A stretch of 34,627 nt of DNA from an uncultured Gammaproteobacteria bacterium (GTDB lineage: Bacteria; Pseudomonadota; Gammaproteobacteria; Pseudomonadales; Pseudohongiellaceae), in assembly GCA_913060975.1 (NCBI GenBank), contig CAJXVC010000014.1:1-34627 (forward strand), in the 5' to 3' direction. The stretch's first letter is position 1. Each line of letters begins with the position of its first letter. Positions 1 to 7,936 of the stretch are shown in pieces. Position numbers and translations under genes: made by a program. The notes under the pieces were generated by a model. The model ran no database searches, had not been told where the DNA came from, and was given only the letters and a program-made list of their open reading frames with translations.

Positions 1-352
1 ACACAAGTTTGGCGCATTGTGACGCCGGTAGGGAGCGTCCATCTCATCACTGATATCTTAATAACTTAAGCAGCATCGACCCGAATTGAACTTACTTCTA
101 GTAACAGGGCTCGTCAGTTCGTTAAGTTATAAAGTTATCAGTGCCCCCAGTTGCCCCAGACGCCGAACCTTGTTAATTCGTTGTTAGTGGGGGTACACTG
201 ACCGCATGTTCTCTCATACCTGCCCGCAAACTCTCAGTATCCGCACAATCGCCTTTCTTCCCTAGGCGGCTGGGGCATTATGCGCGCCCCAGTCGCAACT
301 TCTGCAAAACCTTTCAAAATTAAATTCATTTAAGTCATGAGGAGAAATGGTC
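1..352. other. Intergenic left end with a REP-like element
   Basis: No gene is visible here. The stretch holds palindromic element A (48-148) and a GC-rich hairpin with arms 268-276 and 286-294 (one G-T pair), about 60 bases before the rnk-like start. The hairpin could be a terminator for something upstream or part of the rnk leader; it has no T-run. The sequence before position 48 may be the tail of a gene cut by the contig edge, but I cannot identify it. Confidence 0.5.
48..148. repeat. RAYT-associated palindromic element, copy A
   Basis: Arms 48-70 and 121-143 are inverted repeats matching at 20 of 23 positions, built on CACTGATA...CTTAATAACTTAA. About 50 bases lie between them. The element ends in GTGCCCCC, a decayed form of the GTGTCCCC end seen elsewhere in the window. 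The inner segment (CAGCATCGACCCGA... TTGAACTT) is shared with copy B at 951-1071 but not with the transposase unit, so A and B are copies of one small non-coding element whose ends match those of the nearby RAYT. Confidence 0.85.
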
Positions 353-736
353 ATGGCTGACGTTGAACTACGTTCTGTGATACTGGGTGCGAGCGAGCGA
401 GATGCTTTGGTCGCTCTTCTGAAAAAGGTCGATTCTTCCGAATTCGAAAAGTTGTTTGATGAACTGGATGCTGCGACTGTGGTTGCCGATAGTGACATGC
501 CCGACGATATTGTCCGGATGAACTCGCTGGTGACTTATCTGGATGAGTCTTCCAATTCGACATCGGTGGTAAAACTCGTGTATCCGGGCGAAAGTGATTC
601 CCGGGTGCAGGTCGTTTCAGTCCTTGCGCCGATTGGCGCTGCGTTGATTGGGCTTCGGGAAGGCGAATCTATCTCATGGCCGATGCCGAATGGTCATGCA
701 AAGACGTTGAGGGTTCTCAAGGTTGGTACATCATGA
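353..736 (+). CDS. Rnk-like RNA polymerase-binding protein (GreA/GreB C-terminal fold)
   Basis: The protein is 127 residues. Residues about 50-124 match the GreA/GreB C-terminal FKBP-like domain of the Rnk family, with the typical stretch VSVLAPIGAALIGLREGESI near residues 88-107. Rnk (nucleoside diphosphate kinase regulator) binds RNA polymerase and can compete with Gre factors. The N-terminal part is a short helical region, as in Rnk, rather than the long Gre coiled coil. I start at 353 because AGGAG (340-344) lies 8 bases upstream; the ATG at 347 is only 2 bases from it. The stop overlaps the start of the next small gene by four bases (ATGA), suggesting translational coupling. The pair lies between palindromic elements A and B. 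Confidence 0.85.
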   Translation: MADVELRSVILGASERDALVALLKKVDSSEFEKLFDELDAATVVADSDMPDDIVRMNSLVTYLDESSNSTSVVKLVYPGESDSRVQVVSVLAPIGAALIGLREGESISWPMPNGHAKTLRVLKVGTS

Positions 737-963
737 TTGTCGACGAGAATCGAGAGGCTTTCTGGTTGCGAGTCCTCTCTGTATCAGATGTCGCGAGGCC
801 GGGCGCTGTCTCGCGAGATCAGCTTCGCGATCTTTTGTCAGGCATCGAAGAAGGTTTTGACGAAATGTTCGATCCTGCCGATGCTTTCAATGAGTATGTT
901 ACTTTAAGTCTATGTCGTTCACTGCGCCGGTGGCTGGACGTCGAATCACAGGGACACCGATAA
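733..963 (+). CDS. Small hypothetical protein coupled to the rnk-like gene
   Basis: A 76-residue acidic protein that I do not recognise. The start at 733 is chosen because its ATG overlaps the rnk-like stop in an ATGA, typical of translational coupling; a longer reading frame from 676 would overlap rnk by 60 bases without reason. The sequence is soluble and probably helical, with no signal peptide or metal motif. The last four residues (Q-G-H-R) and the stop TAA are encoded by the left end of palindromic element B (GGGACACCGATAA), so the present C-terminus was probably created or trimmed by that element. Confidence 0.6.
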   Translation: MIVDENREAFWLRVLSVSDVARPGAVSRDQLRDLLSGIEEGFDEMFDPADAFNEYVTLSLCRSLRRWLDVESQGHR

Positions 964-1071
964 CTTGATAACTTAGGCAGCATCGACCCGACTTGAACTT
1001 GTGACTAATAACAGGTCTTGTCAGGTCGTTAAGTTATTAAGTTATTAAGTTATTAAGTTATCAGTGTCCCC
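951..1071. repeat. RAYT-associated palindromic element, copy B, with 8-bp tandem units
   Basis: The left end is GGGACACCGATAACTTGATAACTTA and the right end is its inverted form finishing in GTGTCCCC at 1064-1071. The inner segment matches copy A. The right arm has grown: the 8-bp unit AAGTTATT is repeated about 3.9 times (1031-1061), against about two in copy A, which points to slippage or unequal copying inside the arm. The element supplies the stop codon of the gene to its left and ends 11 bases from the stop of the PQQ gene to its right. Confidence 0.88.
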
Positions 1072-1082
1072 TTCACCACCAC

Positions 1083-3221
1083 TTAAGGCAAACGATAGGC
1101 GACCAGAGCGCCGGGGAAGTCAGTCTGGAAACTGCCTACTTGTACGACGATGTACTGTCGGTCGTTGTGCATGTAGGTCATCATGCCGTATTGCCCCGGG
1201 GCAGGTAATGGCACGCTGGCAAGCACTTCACCGCTGTTCTTGTCGCGCGCATTCAGCGTGAGCGGTGCATCCGGTATCAATTGTGCGACACCTTCGCTCA
1301 GAGCGCGTGTTTGCACCAGAATGTCACCCATCACCATCTGAATGGAATAGCCCACCCCGCCTGAATTTGGCACGTCGACATTCTGCAACAGAGGATGCTC
1401 AACAATAGCAGCCTGGGTATTACCTACCGGCAATGACCAGACCTTGTCACCACTGTTCATCTGATAGGCGGTCAATTGATTATTCATCGGTTTGTACACA
1501 GGCAGGCCATCAATACTTTGTAATGGTGCCGGCCGGCCAGGCAACCAGGCTGATACTGTCGTGCCAGTCGTCGGCGTTCTGTTAGGCGTTGCCCCACCTG
1601 CACCAGGCTCCGGATAAGTAGGATTATCAATATCCACACCATTGGTTGCTCGCATCATGCGTGGTGCGGAGCAGGTTCTGTGATGTGAGGCGTACATCAT
1701 GCCGGTACTCGGGTCGGCAACAGGTGGATGCGAGATGACATTACCAGCACCCACACAGCCCACATTGTTGATGTAATCATGGCCATGGTTTTCAGGTAGC
1801 GGCGGCACATAGAGACCATCGACACGGTAATTTTCCAGAATGGCCGTGGCCCGAGCTTCCAGCTCAGGCGTGTAGTCCATGATGAATTCTTCGGTGATGC
1901 CGTTCAGGACTATGGGATCAACCGGTTCCGGATGGGTCGGGTAAGGCTGTGTTGCCGCCGTGTAATTGCCCGGCACTTCAGTTTGCATAACCGGTCGGTC
2001 CACAATCGGCCACAAGGGTTCGCCGGTAGCGCGATTGAACGCAAACACCAAACCTTGCTTGGTATACTGCACTAACGCAGGCACTGTCTCGCCGTTGTGT
2101 GTCAAATCCATCAGCATCGGTGGCGTGGGCAGGTCGTAGTTCCATTGGTCGCTGCGGTGAATCTGGAAATGCCAGCGTCGCTCCCCGGTTGCCACATCGA
2201 GAGCCAGCACACTGCCACCAAAAAGATTGTCGCCCGGGCGGTGGCCTGCATAGGTCTGCACCGTCGACGCGTTGGTCACAAGATAGACCAGGCCCAGTTC
2301 AGGGTCAGCCGAAGCCGGCGCCCAGGTCGACATATCACCGGAGAAGCGCCAGGCGTCGTTGTGCCATGTCTCGTGCCCCACTTCTCCCGGTCTAGGAATA
2401 ACATGGAACTTCCACAAGCGCTCACCCGTTGCTGCATCGAAGCCCATGATATCGCCAGGCACATTCTCGATACGCGTCTGGCCATAGCTGGGTTCGTGAC
2501 CTACCAAAACCACGACGACGCCATTGACAACAATGGGCGGTGCGGAGGCCGTGACCATGCCCAGTTCGCGGGGAATCCCGTAATCAGGATCATATTCGCC
2601 ACCGGCTACCCGGTAATCCTGCCAGGGCCCCCAGTCTTCAATGAGATGCGGGGCGAGGTCGATAGAGCCCGTTTCCGGGAATCCACCTACTGGAAACTCA
2701 CTGCCCCAGTTCTCCAGTGGCCTGCCAGTCTTGGCGTCGAGCGCCCAGAGGAAAAACCCGGGAGTGGTAATGTAGATGACCCCACGGCCATTAACCTCGG
2801 CATAGGCCACACCTTTGCCGTAGGCCTGTCTGGGTGAACGCTGATGTCGAATAGTCTCCGGTTCGCGAAAAGTCCAGAGGTTCTCACCGGTAGCCGGATC
2901 AATAGCTACCACCTGCCGGCGCGGAGTGGCCACGGTATACAGGATACCGTCTACATAAATGGGGGTGGCGCGAGAAAAATAGTCAACATTGGGGCCAAAA
3001 TTGTCGCTGCGCCAGATCCAGGCTGGCTCCAACTGGTCGAAGTTATCGCGGTTGATTTGCGTGAGCGGCGAGTAGCGAGTATGGCCCACGGGACCACCCA
3101 AATAGCGCCATTCACCATTTTCGGTGCCGCTCAGCACCTGAGCATGAAGGCTGCCCGCGCCAAGGGCAAAAGCGATAGCCAAAACTGCAGGAAGAAACCG
3201 GGAAAACCGCGAACTTTTCAT
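1083..3221 (-). CDS. Periplasmic PQQ-dependent dehydrogenase (quinoprotein, GDH-like)
   Basis: A 712-residue protein of the PQQ-dependent beta-propeller dehydrogenases, closest in style to the glucose/polyol dehydrogenase branch. The signal peptide covers residues 1-27 (cleavage LHA-Q). Propeller repeats recur as G-x-x-L-A-L-D-x-x-T-G-E and similar, for example VVAIDPATGENLW, FFLWALDAKTGRPL and VLALDVATGERRWHFQ, and the GG..G..RYSPL N-terminal motif is present. There is no C-terminal cytochrome c domain, so electrons must leave through a separate carrier or quinone. The ATG at 3221 is preceded by GAGAGG (3230-3235) at 8 bases; the GTG at 3230 lies inside that site and is rejected. No PQQ biosynthesis gene is in the window. 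The upstream region begins at the RAYT element end at 3249, so native promoter sequence has probably been displaced. Confidence 0.85.
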   Translation of the reverse strand: MKSSRFSRFLPAVLAIAFALGAGSLHAQVLSGTENGEWRYLGGPVGHTRYSPLTQINRDNFDQLEPAWIWRSDNFGPNVDYFSRATPIYVDGILYTVATPRRQVVAIDPATGENLWTFREPETIRHQRSPRQAYGKGVAYAEVNGRGVIYITTPGFFLWALDAKTGRPLENWGSEFPVGGFPETGSIDLAPHLIEDWGPWQDYRVAGGEYDPDYGIPRELGMVTASAPPIVVNGVVVVLVGHEPSYGQTRIENVPGDIMGFDAATGERLWKFHVIPRPGEVGHETWHNDAWRFSGDMSTWAPASADPELGLVYLVTNASTVQTYAGHRPGDNLFGGSVLALDVATGERRWHFQIHRSDQWNYDLPTPPMLMDLTHNGETVPALVQYTKQGLVFAFNRATGEPLWPIVDRPVMQTEVPGNYTAATQPYPTHPEPVDPIVLNGITEEFIMDYTPELEARATAILENYRVDGLYVPPLPENHGHDYINNVGCVGAGNVISHPPVADPSTGMMYASHHRTCSAPRMMRATNGVDIDNPTYPEPGAGGATPNRTPTTGTTVSAWLPGRPAPLQSIDGLPVYKPMNNQLTAYQMNSGDKVWSLPVGNTQAAIVEHPLLQNVDVPNSGGVGYSIQMVMGDILVQTRALSEGVAQLIPDAPLTLNARDKNSGEVLASVPLPAPGQYGMMTYMHNDRQYIVVQVGSFQTDFPGALVAYRLP

Positions 3222-3248
3222 CACTACCACCTCTCAAAGCCCCCTAGA

Positions 3249-3278
3249 GGGGACACTGATAACTTAATAACTTAACTA
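3249..3278. repeat. Left terminal inverted repeat of the RAYT unit
   Basis: Thirty bases starting GGGGACACTGATAAC, matching the inverse of 4365-4394 at 29 of 30 positions. Read inward it has a stop in each frame: TGA in one, and TAA in the other two. It lies 27 bases upstream of the PQQ gene start. Confidence 0.9.
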
Positions 3279-4283
3279 ATCAATTATCCTCGTGAAGCGG
3301 GCATTGTCTGCCAATTTACGCCCTTTCTCAATCCACTTCGAAACCGCAGGTTGGCTAATGCCGAGCCGGTTCGCGATTTCCTTTGTTGTCACTCCCAATT
3401 TGTCGTTACCCCAATAACAAATCACCGCTTTAGCTTCAGCGAGTTTGTTCGCGCGCGCTTTCTTCAGCAAATCTGCTTGTTCAATGTCGAGTGTATTGCA
3501 GATGACGCTGATAAGTCGTTCCAGATCCCAGCCCTTTCGCAACAGCCTGGAACGGGATTCGACGCCAATCTCATCCTCCTGCAACATTTTCTCGACAAAA
3601 TCTGATGCACCGAGAATGCGTTCGTCGCCAATACGAATCTTGTGTTCCTGCCTTAGTCGAGCGATTGCTTCCCAACCGCCATAGCTGCGGACAAGACCGC
3701 CACCAGCCAAATCTATTGCCGAAGTACTGTCGACTCCAGCCTGCATGAATCGCATGTATTTTGCTGTCGCAGTACGCCTGGATGGATTGAAATACGTCAA
3801 GGCAAGGTCCGTCGAATGCCAGTCCTGGCGGTATCTGCCGAGCAAGCCCGCGTGCCCAGTCCAGGGATAGTAACCAAGACTTTCAAGGTCCTCGACCAAA
3901 CCCGCCCGAACAGGATTCAAATGAATATATCTGATCAACTCGAGAAGATAGCCTTGTTCCTCGCAAAGTATCGACGTGAATCGATTTTGAAAGACATAGC
4001 CACATCGGTCATGGCGTCGATTGTAGGCGCCGGCGAAGCCACCCAGGACAGGCGCCATAAGCTTCTTCAATGGGGTGTGACCAGTCTTGACCAGAAAATG
4101 ATAGTGATTCGACATCAACGCCCAAGCTAAACAGCAGCTGTCGGTGCGTCGTAAAAGTTTGCTGAAACGAGTGAGAAAATCCAGCTTGTCGACAGTATGC
4201 TCAAAGATAGAGCGCTTCTCCAGACCACGCCCAAGCAAATGGTAGTAACCGCCGGGAATGTAAAGTCGTCCGGTTCTTGGCAT
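3276..4283 (-). CDS. REP-associated tyrosine transposase (RAYT), Y1/HUH family
   Basis: A 335-residue protein whose N-terminal half is the Y1_Tnp (IS200-like) domain. It opens MPRTGRLYIPGGYYHLLGRG and has the histidine motif SNHYHFLVKTG at residues about 57-67, followed by RYIHLNPVRAGLV and the F-Q-N-R-F-x-S segment typical of RAYTs. The C-terminal part holds a predicted helix-turn-helix (GISQPAVSKWIEKGRKLA), as in the longer RAYT subgroup with a DnaA-like domain. RAYTs nick single-stranded DNA at REP hairpins and are thought to spread or maintain them. The frame is intact, so the protein may be active. No clear ribosome site precedes the ATG at 4283. All genes from here left to 1083 are on the same strand. 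Confidence 0.9.
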   Translation of the reverse strand: MPRTGRLYIPGGYYHLLGRGLEKRSIFEHTVDKLDFLTRFSKLLRRTDSCCLAWALMSNHYHFLVKTGHTPLKKLMAPVLGGFAGAYNRRHDRCGYVFQNRFTSILCEEQGYLLELIRYIHLNPVRAGLVEDLESLGYYPWTGHAGLLGRYRQDWHSTDLALTYFNPSRRTATAKYMRFMQAGVDSTSAIDLAGGGLVRSYGGWEAIARLRQEHKIRIGDERILGASDFVEKMLQEDEIGVESRSRLLRKGWDLERLISVICNTLDIEQADLLKKARANKLAEAKAVICYWGNDKLGVTTKEIANRLGISQPAVSKWIEKGRKLADNARFTRIID

Positions 4284-4364
4284 ACATTCAGCGTAGTTCA
4301 GCGAATACGCTCATGCCAGTTTGCCAGGTTTCCATCATCTACTCGGTGCTTGTGAATCTGGGCG

Positions 4365-4394
4365 TAGTTAAGTTATTAAATTATCAGTGTCCCC
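4365..4394. repeat. Right terminal inverted repeat of the RAYT unit
   Basis: Inverse of 3249-3278 with one mismatch, ending TTATCAGTGTCCCC. On the minus strand its outer bases read ...GGA CAC TGA as the last two codons and stop of the glutathione transferase gene. Confidence 0.9.
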
Positions 4395-5007
4395 TGTGCT
4401 TTTGCATCACTCGACCAAACAGTGGCAGATCCAACAAAGAGGCTAACCAAGCGTTAACAGCCGGATAAGAACTTTGCTCAAACCACTCTTTATCCACCAT
4501 GGAGAACTGCCGGATAAAGGGAAAGATGGCGATGTCGGCAAAGGTCATCTCATCTCTGATCAGATAAGACCGTTGTTGCAGAATCGCCTCGAGCTTCTCC
4601 AGAAATACCTCGCCTTGCGACCGGTAGTATTCCTCACTGTGCTCGGGGTGGCGGTCGGCATATTTATAGCGGTCGAGCCAGTGTTTGAAATCTGAGTCAT
4701 TCTCGGCAATCAGTGCCAGGCTCTTGCTGAGCTCTGCTTCAGTTAGATCGGCATACCAGTTGTCCGGGTCATTCTGTTTCAGCGCCCAGCGCATGACATC
4801 CAGACTCTCATCGATCACTGCATCGCCATCGACCAGCACTGGCACCGTGCCTTTACTGGATAACTCCAGCATCGCCTGCGGTTTGTCTTTCAGTGCAACC
4901 TCTTCAAGTTGCACCGGAATACCTGCCGACCAAACGGCCATGCGGGCACGAATGGCATAGGGGCAGCGGCGGAATGAATACAGCAGAGGAATTGAGTCGC
5001 GAGTCAT
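4384..5007 (-). CDS. Glutathione S-transferase family protein
   Basis: A 207-residue cytosolic GST-like protein. The N-terminal thioredoxin fold begins LLYSFRRCPYAIRARMA and continues to KGTVPVLVDGDAVIDESLDV, where VPVL contains the cis-proline and DES the glutathione-binding end of strand 4. The C-terminal helical domain includes the conserved TFADIAIFPFIRQF (N-capping box). CPYA suggests a redox-type GST, but the substrate is unknown. The start at 5007 is preferred; a GTG at 5034 would add nine residues. Neither has a good ribosome site. The last residues (R-G-H) and the TGA stop are encoded by the end of the RAYT unit, so the original C-terminus may have been replaced. Confidence 0.85.
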   Translation of the reverse strand: MTRDSIPLLYSFRRCPYAIRARMAVWSAGIPVQLEEVALKDKPQAMLELSSKGTVPVLVDGDAVIDESLDVMRWALKQNDPDNWYADLTEAELSKSLALIAENDSDFKHWLDRYKYADRHPEHSEEYYRSQGEVFLEKLEAILQQRSYLIRDEMTFADIAIFPFIRQFSMVDKEWFEQSSYPAVNAWLASLLDLPLFGRVMQKHRGH

Positions 5008-5234
5008 AACACTGGTTATTACAGGTTCCAGCACTTGCTGAAACCGAAGTCATGTTTATTAAGATTGAAGCTGTAATACTACTATTTTTGGCTACATGTT
5101 TCCCGACTGCCAGATGCCCCGTTATCCAAGGGCTAGCAGAAACACTGCCCCTGATTCGTTTCATCCGCACAAGCACCAATTAGCCTGACTTTCTCGTTAT
5201 ACTAGGCAGCACGACTGTCAGGAAACCACCGCGA

Positions 5235-6392
5235 GTGCCAACCAACACGCATCAACAAGATCTCAAACAGCTCAGCGTCGGCTTGGGCCTGCTTGGCGTG
5301 CTCTGCGGCTTTCTGGCTGCCTATGGCGTCATCGCTGGCGATGCCGAAGGCCGCGTGAATCTGCTGTATTTACTGCTGCTATTCGCCTTTCTGCCCATTG
5401 CCGGTTTACTGTTCAGTGTGCTTCTTTTGCTCAAGGGTGGCGGCAAAGGCCTGGCTGGATGGATTCTGGAGTTCCCCTTGTGGCCTCGGCACATGACGTT
5501 GTCGTTGGCCCAGCTGGGTCCAGCCGGCAGTCGCAAACTGTGGCTATTTTACCAAACCCAGATACTGGCCGTGGCGTTCTCCGCTGGCTGTCTGCTGTTG
5601 TACCTACTGTTGTTACTTGGTAGTGACATCACCTTTGTCTGGCGCAGTACGCTGTTGCAAGCCGATGACTTATTGCCCGCCTTGAGTGTGATTAGTTTGC
5701 CCTGGAGCTTCTGGCCAGAAGCGCAAGCGTCACTTGCGTTGCTCGAACAGACTCAGGATTTTCGACTAGATCCACAAGCTGCCACGCAATCAGGAGTTGG
5801 GCTCTGGTGGCAATACATTCTTGCCGCGCAGCTGACCTACAACCTGATTCCGCGTTCGGTGATGTTACTCATTGCGCGGCAAAAGTACCGTCGCCAATTG
5901 CGAGCTCTCGAAACAACCCTCAGCAACAACGCACCGAGCACTGCCCGCAGACCGCCGGGCAATGATCTCACACTCGCCGACCTCTCCACCTCGGTCAGCC
6001 TGCCCTACACACTACTTGACTGGGCTGGCACGCCAGCAGATTTACAGCAGCAGGTACAGCAACAGTTAGGTGAGGCAAGCGAGGTCGTCAGTATCGGCCC
6101 TCTACCACGAGGATCGGACGAGCAATTGCCTAACAACATCTCTGTGGTACTACTGGTTAAAAGCTGGGAGCCACCATTGGCAGAATTGGCTGATCGATTG
6201 GAAAGCATTGCCAGTACAACTGAATCCACAGATAAAGCCCTTGCTGGCAGTAATAACAGCAAGGTTATCCTGCCACTGGACTGGAACGACAACGGCCTGC
6301 AACAACCCACTTCCGCCCATCTCGATGAATGGCGCCGTTTTGCAGCCACCCTGCCCGACTGGCAAGTTCTGCAACTGGAGGCCAGCTCATGA
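5235..6392 (+). CDS. DUF2868-type membrane protein
   Basis: A 385-residue protein starting at GTG. It has membrane segments near residues 15-35, 42-66, 107-129 and 188-214, then a soluble C-terminal half of about 165 residues. The pattern (GGGKG.AGW near residues 68-76, PLWPRHMTLSLAQLG, then a W-rich LPWSFWPEAQ) and the gene partner match the DUF2868 family, which is regularly found next to DUF3482 GTPases. Function is unknown; the pairing suggests a membrane platform for the GTPase. Its stop overlaps the start of the GTPase gene by four bases (ATGA). AGGAAA about 10 bases before the GTG is a modest ribosome site. Confidence 0.75.
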   Translation: MPTNTHQQDLKQLSVGLGLLGVLCGFLAAYGVIAGDAEGRVNLLYLLLLFAFLPIAGLLFSVLLLLKGGGKGLAGWILEFPLWPRHMTLSLAQLGPAGSRKLWLFYQTQILAVAFSAGCLLLYLLLLLGSDITFVWRSTLLQADDLLPALSVISLPWSFWPEAQASLALLEQTQDFRLDPQAATQSGVGLWWQYILAAQLTYNLIPRSVMLLIARQKYRRQLRALETTLSNNAPSTARRPPGNDLTLADLSTSVSLPYTLLDWAGTPADLQQQVQQQLGEASEVVSIGPLPRGSDEQLPNNISVVLLVKSWEPPLAELADRLESIASTTESTDKALAGSNNSKVILPLDWNDNGLQQPTSAHLDEWRRFAATLPDWQVLQLEASS

Positions 6393-7759
6393 AGCCAGTC
6401 TTCGCCGTGGTCGGACACCCCAACAAAGGCAAATCGTCGATTGTCAGCACCATTGCACAAAACGACAGTATTGCTATCTCGCCGCAGAGTGGCACGACGC
6501 GCAGCACGCAGAGTTTCGATATCACTATTGGCAAGGCGCAGTTCAGTCTGGTGGATACACCGGGCTTTCAACGCCCTGCCCGGGCGCTGGCCTGGCTGCA
6601 GCAGCACGCCGCGTCCGCGGACAAGCGGCGTGATGCCGTCAACCAGTTTATTAGCGATTCCGAATGTCAGCAGCAATTTCCCGAGGAAGTGGAGCTGCTC
6701 AAACCCATCATGGCAGGCGCCGCCATTCTGTATGTCGTTGATGGCTCAAGGCCCTATGGCGCCGATTATGAAGCCGAGATGGAAATACTGCGCTGGACCG
6801 GACAGGCCAGCATGGCATTGATCAACCCTATCGAAAATGAACACCATGTGCAGGACTGGCAACAGGCACTGGGTCAGTACTTCAAGATCGTGCGCGTGTT
6901 TAATGCGCTGCAGGCCGACTTCGAAAAAGTTGTGACTATTCTGGAGGCCTTCTCGCATATCCGCGAAGAATGGCAATCGGCACTGGCCGAAATAGTCCGT
7001 GAATACCGCCAGCAACGCGCCGAACAATTGGACGAGTCGGCGAAGTTACTGGAGCAGTTGCTAACTCGCTTGTGTACTCATCAGATTACACAAAAAGTAC
7101 ACAGCAAATCTCAGGCCGATGAATTAAAACCACTGCTGGAGAAAAAATACTTCGATGATATGCGCAAGATCGAATATGAGCATCATGAGTCGTTGAAGAG
7201 CCTGTATCAGTATCATCATCTGGAAAGCACGATTGATGAGCTGCCTCTGGATCACAATTTATTCGACACAGACAAGTGGATCGCCTGGGGCCTGAATCGT
7301 AAACAACTCACTGTGGCAGCCAGCATGGCTGGTGCAGCAACCGGCGCAGCAGTGGACATTGCTCTGGCGGGCAGCAGCGCCATGTTGGGTGCGTTAGGCG
7401 GCGGCCTGATTGGCGCCGGCAGTGCCTGGCTGGGTGCCGATCAACTCGCGACATTTAGTGTGAAAGGCTTGCCGCTCGGCGGTTATCAGGCCCGGCAGGG
7501 GCCAATTCAGAATCGCAACTTTCCCTATGTCGTGCTCGGCCGCTTTCTCTATCTGGCCGATGCACTGCGCCACCGCACCCACGCGCGCCGCGAAAAGCTG
7601 GCAATCAGCGAAGGCGATTTGTCTGCACGCATCGCGCAACTCAGCAAAAACGAGCAATCCGCGTTGCATCGGTCACTGGACAAATTACGCAAGCAAAAGC
7701 CGGTGGACGATCTTGTAAGTCGCTTGCGTGCTTTACTGAATAGCAAAACTGCCGGTTAG
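6389..7759 (+). CDS. DUF3482-type GTPase
   Basis: A 456-residue Era/EngA-like GTPase. The P-loop is GHPNKGKSS (residues 9-17), G2 lies in QSGTTRST (33-40) and G3 is DTPGF (56-60). The usual G4 N/TKxD is replaced by a degenerate ALINPIE segment, which fits the DUF3482 branch as I recall it but needs checking. The C-terminal half has coiled helices and a glycine/alanine-rich hydrophobic hairpin (AGAATGAAVDIALAG...LGGGLIGAGSA), which resembles the membrane-inserting segment of colicin-like or dynamin-like proteins. The start at 6389 is supported by GGAGG 8 bases upstream and by the ATGA overlap with the DUF2868 gene. The two proteins probably act together at the inner membrane. Confidence 0.8.
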   Translation: MKPVFAVVGHPNKGKSSIVSTIAQNDSIAISPQSGTTRSTQSFDITIGKAQFSLVDTPGFQRPARALAWLQQHAASADKRRDAVNQFISDSECQQQFPEEVELLKPIMAGAAILYVVDGSRPYGADYEAEMEILRWTGQASMALINPIENEHHVQDWQQALGQYFKIVRVFNALQADFEKVVTILEAFSHIREEWQSALAEIVREYRQQRAEQLDESAKLLEQLLTRLCTHQITQKVHSKSQADELKPLLEKKYFDDMRKIEYEHHESLKSLYQYHHLESTIDELPLDHNLFDTDKWIAWGLNRKQLTVAASMAGAATGAAVDIALAGSSAMLGALGGGLIGAGSAWLGADQLATFSVKGLPLGGYQARQGPIQNRNFPYVVLGRFLYLADALRHRTHARREKLAISEGDLSARIAQLSKNEQSALHRSLDKLRKQKPVDDLVSRLRALLNSKTAG

Positions 7760-7936
7760 TTTTTTAGCGAATATTGGAACCTTGTCAGCTTACACTCTTA
7801 ACAGCCTAGGCTTTTTTTCTTTTTCTTTTACGCTCTCGCGCCATCGCATCATCGCACTTTCACTCTCTGGCTTTCTGGCTCTCTCACTTCCGTGCTTTAT
7901 AACTTTGATACTGCCTGGCACTGATACGCATAAGTA
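7760..7936. other. Convergent intergenic spacer, pyrimidine-rich, with a hairpin
   Basis: AGCCTAGGCT followed by seven T (about 7803-7818) may end transcription of the GTPase operon. A strongly pyrimidine-rich tract follows to about 7890. A perfect hairpin (arms ACTGATAC 7920-7927 and GTATCAGT 7934-7941, loop 6) overlaps the stop of the convergent gene that ends at 7937. Confidence 0.5.

Larger units (their letters stand above)
3249..4394 (-). mobile_element. RAYT transposase unit with 30-bp terminal inverted repeats
   Basis: A 1,146-bp unit bounded by 30-bp inverted repeats (3249-3278 and 4365-4394) that differ at one position. The outer ends are GGGGACACTGATAA and TTATCAGTGTCCCC. It carries one gene, the tyrosine transposase. 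The left repeat includes that gene's own TAG stop (3276-3278); the right repeat includes the stop of the neighbouring glutathione transferase gene (TGA, 4384-4386). I see no target-site duplication, which fits the Y1 HUH transposase family. The two smaller palindromes A and B share these ends and look like non-autonomous relatives. Confidence 0.85.

Noticed and set aside
48..1071. The rnk-like pair as a cargo of a composite element formed by A and B
   Set aside because: The two palindromes flank the genes, but nothing shows they ever moved together; Rnk is a normal housekeeping-type gene.
2097..2837. Plus-strand frame of 246 residues opposite the PQQ gene
   Set aside because: Antisense shadow of the propeller-coding frame, with composition unlike real protein.
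4277..4468. Plus-strand frame through the right RAYT repeat
   Set aside because: It is the open outward frame of the repeat running into the antisense of the GST gene; it has no ribosome site and no family features.
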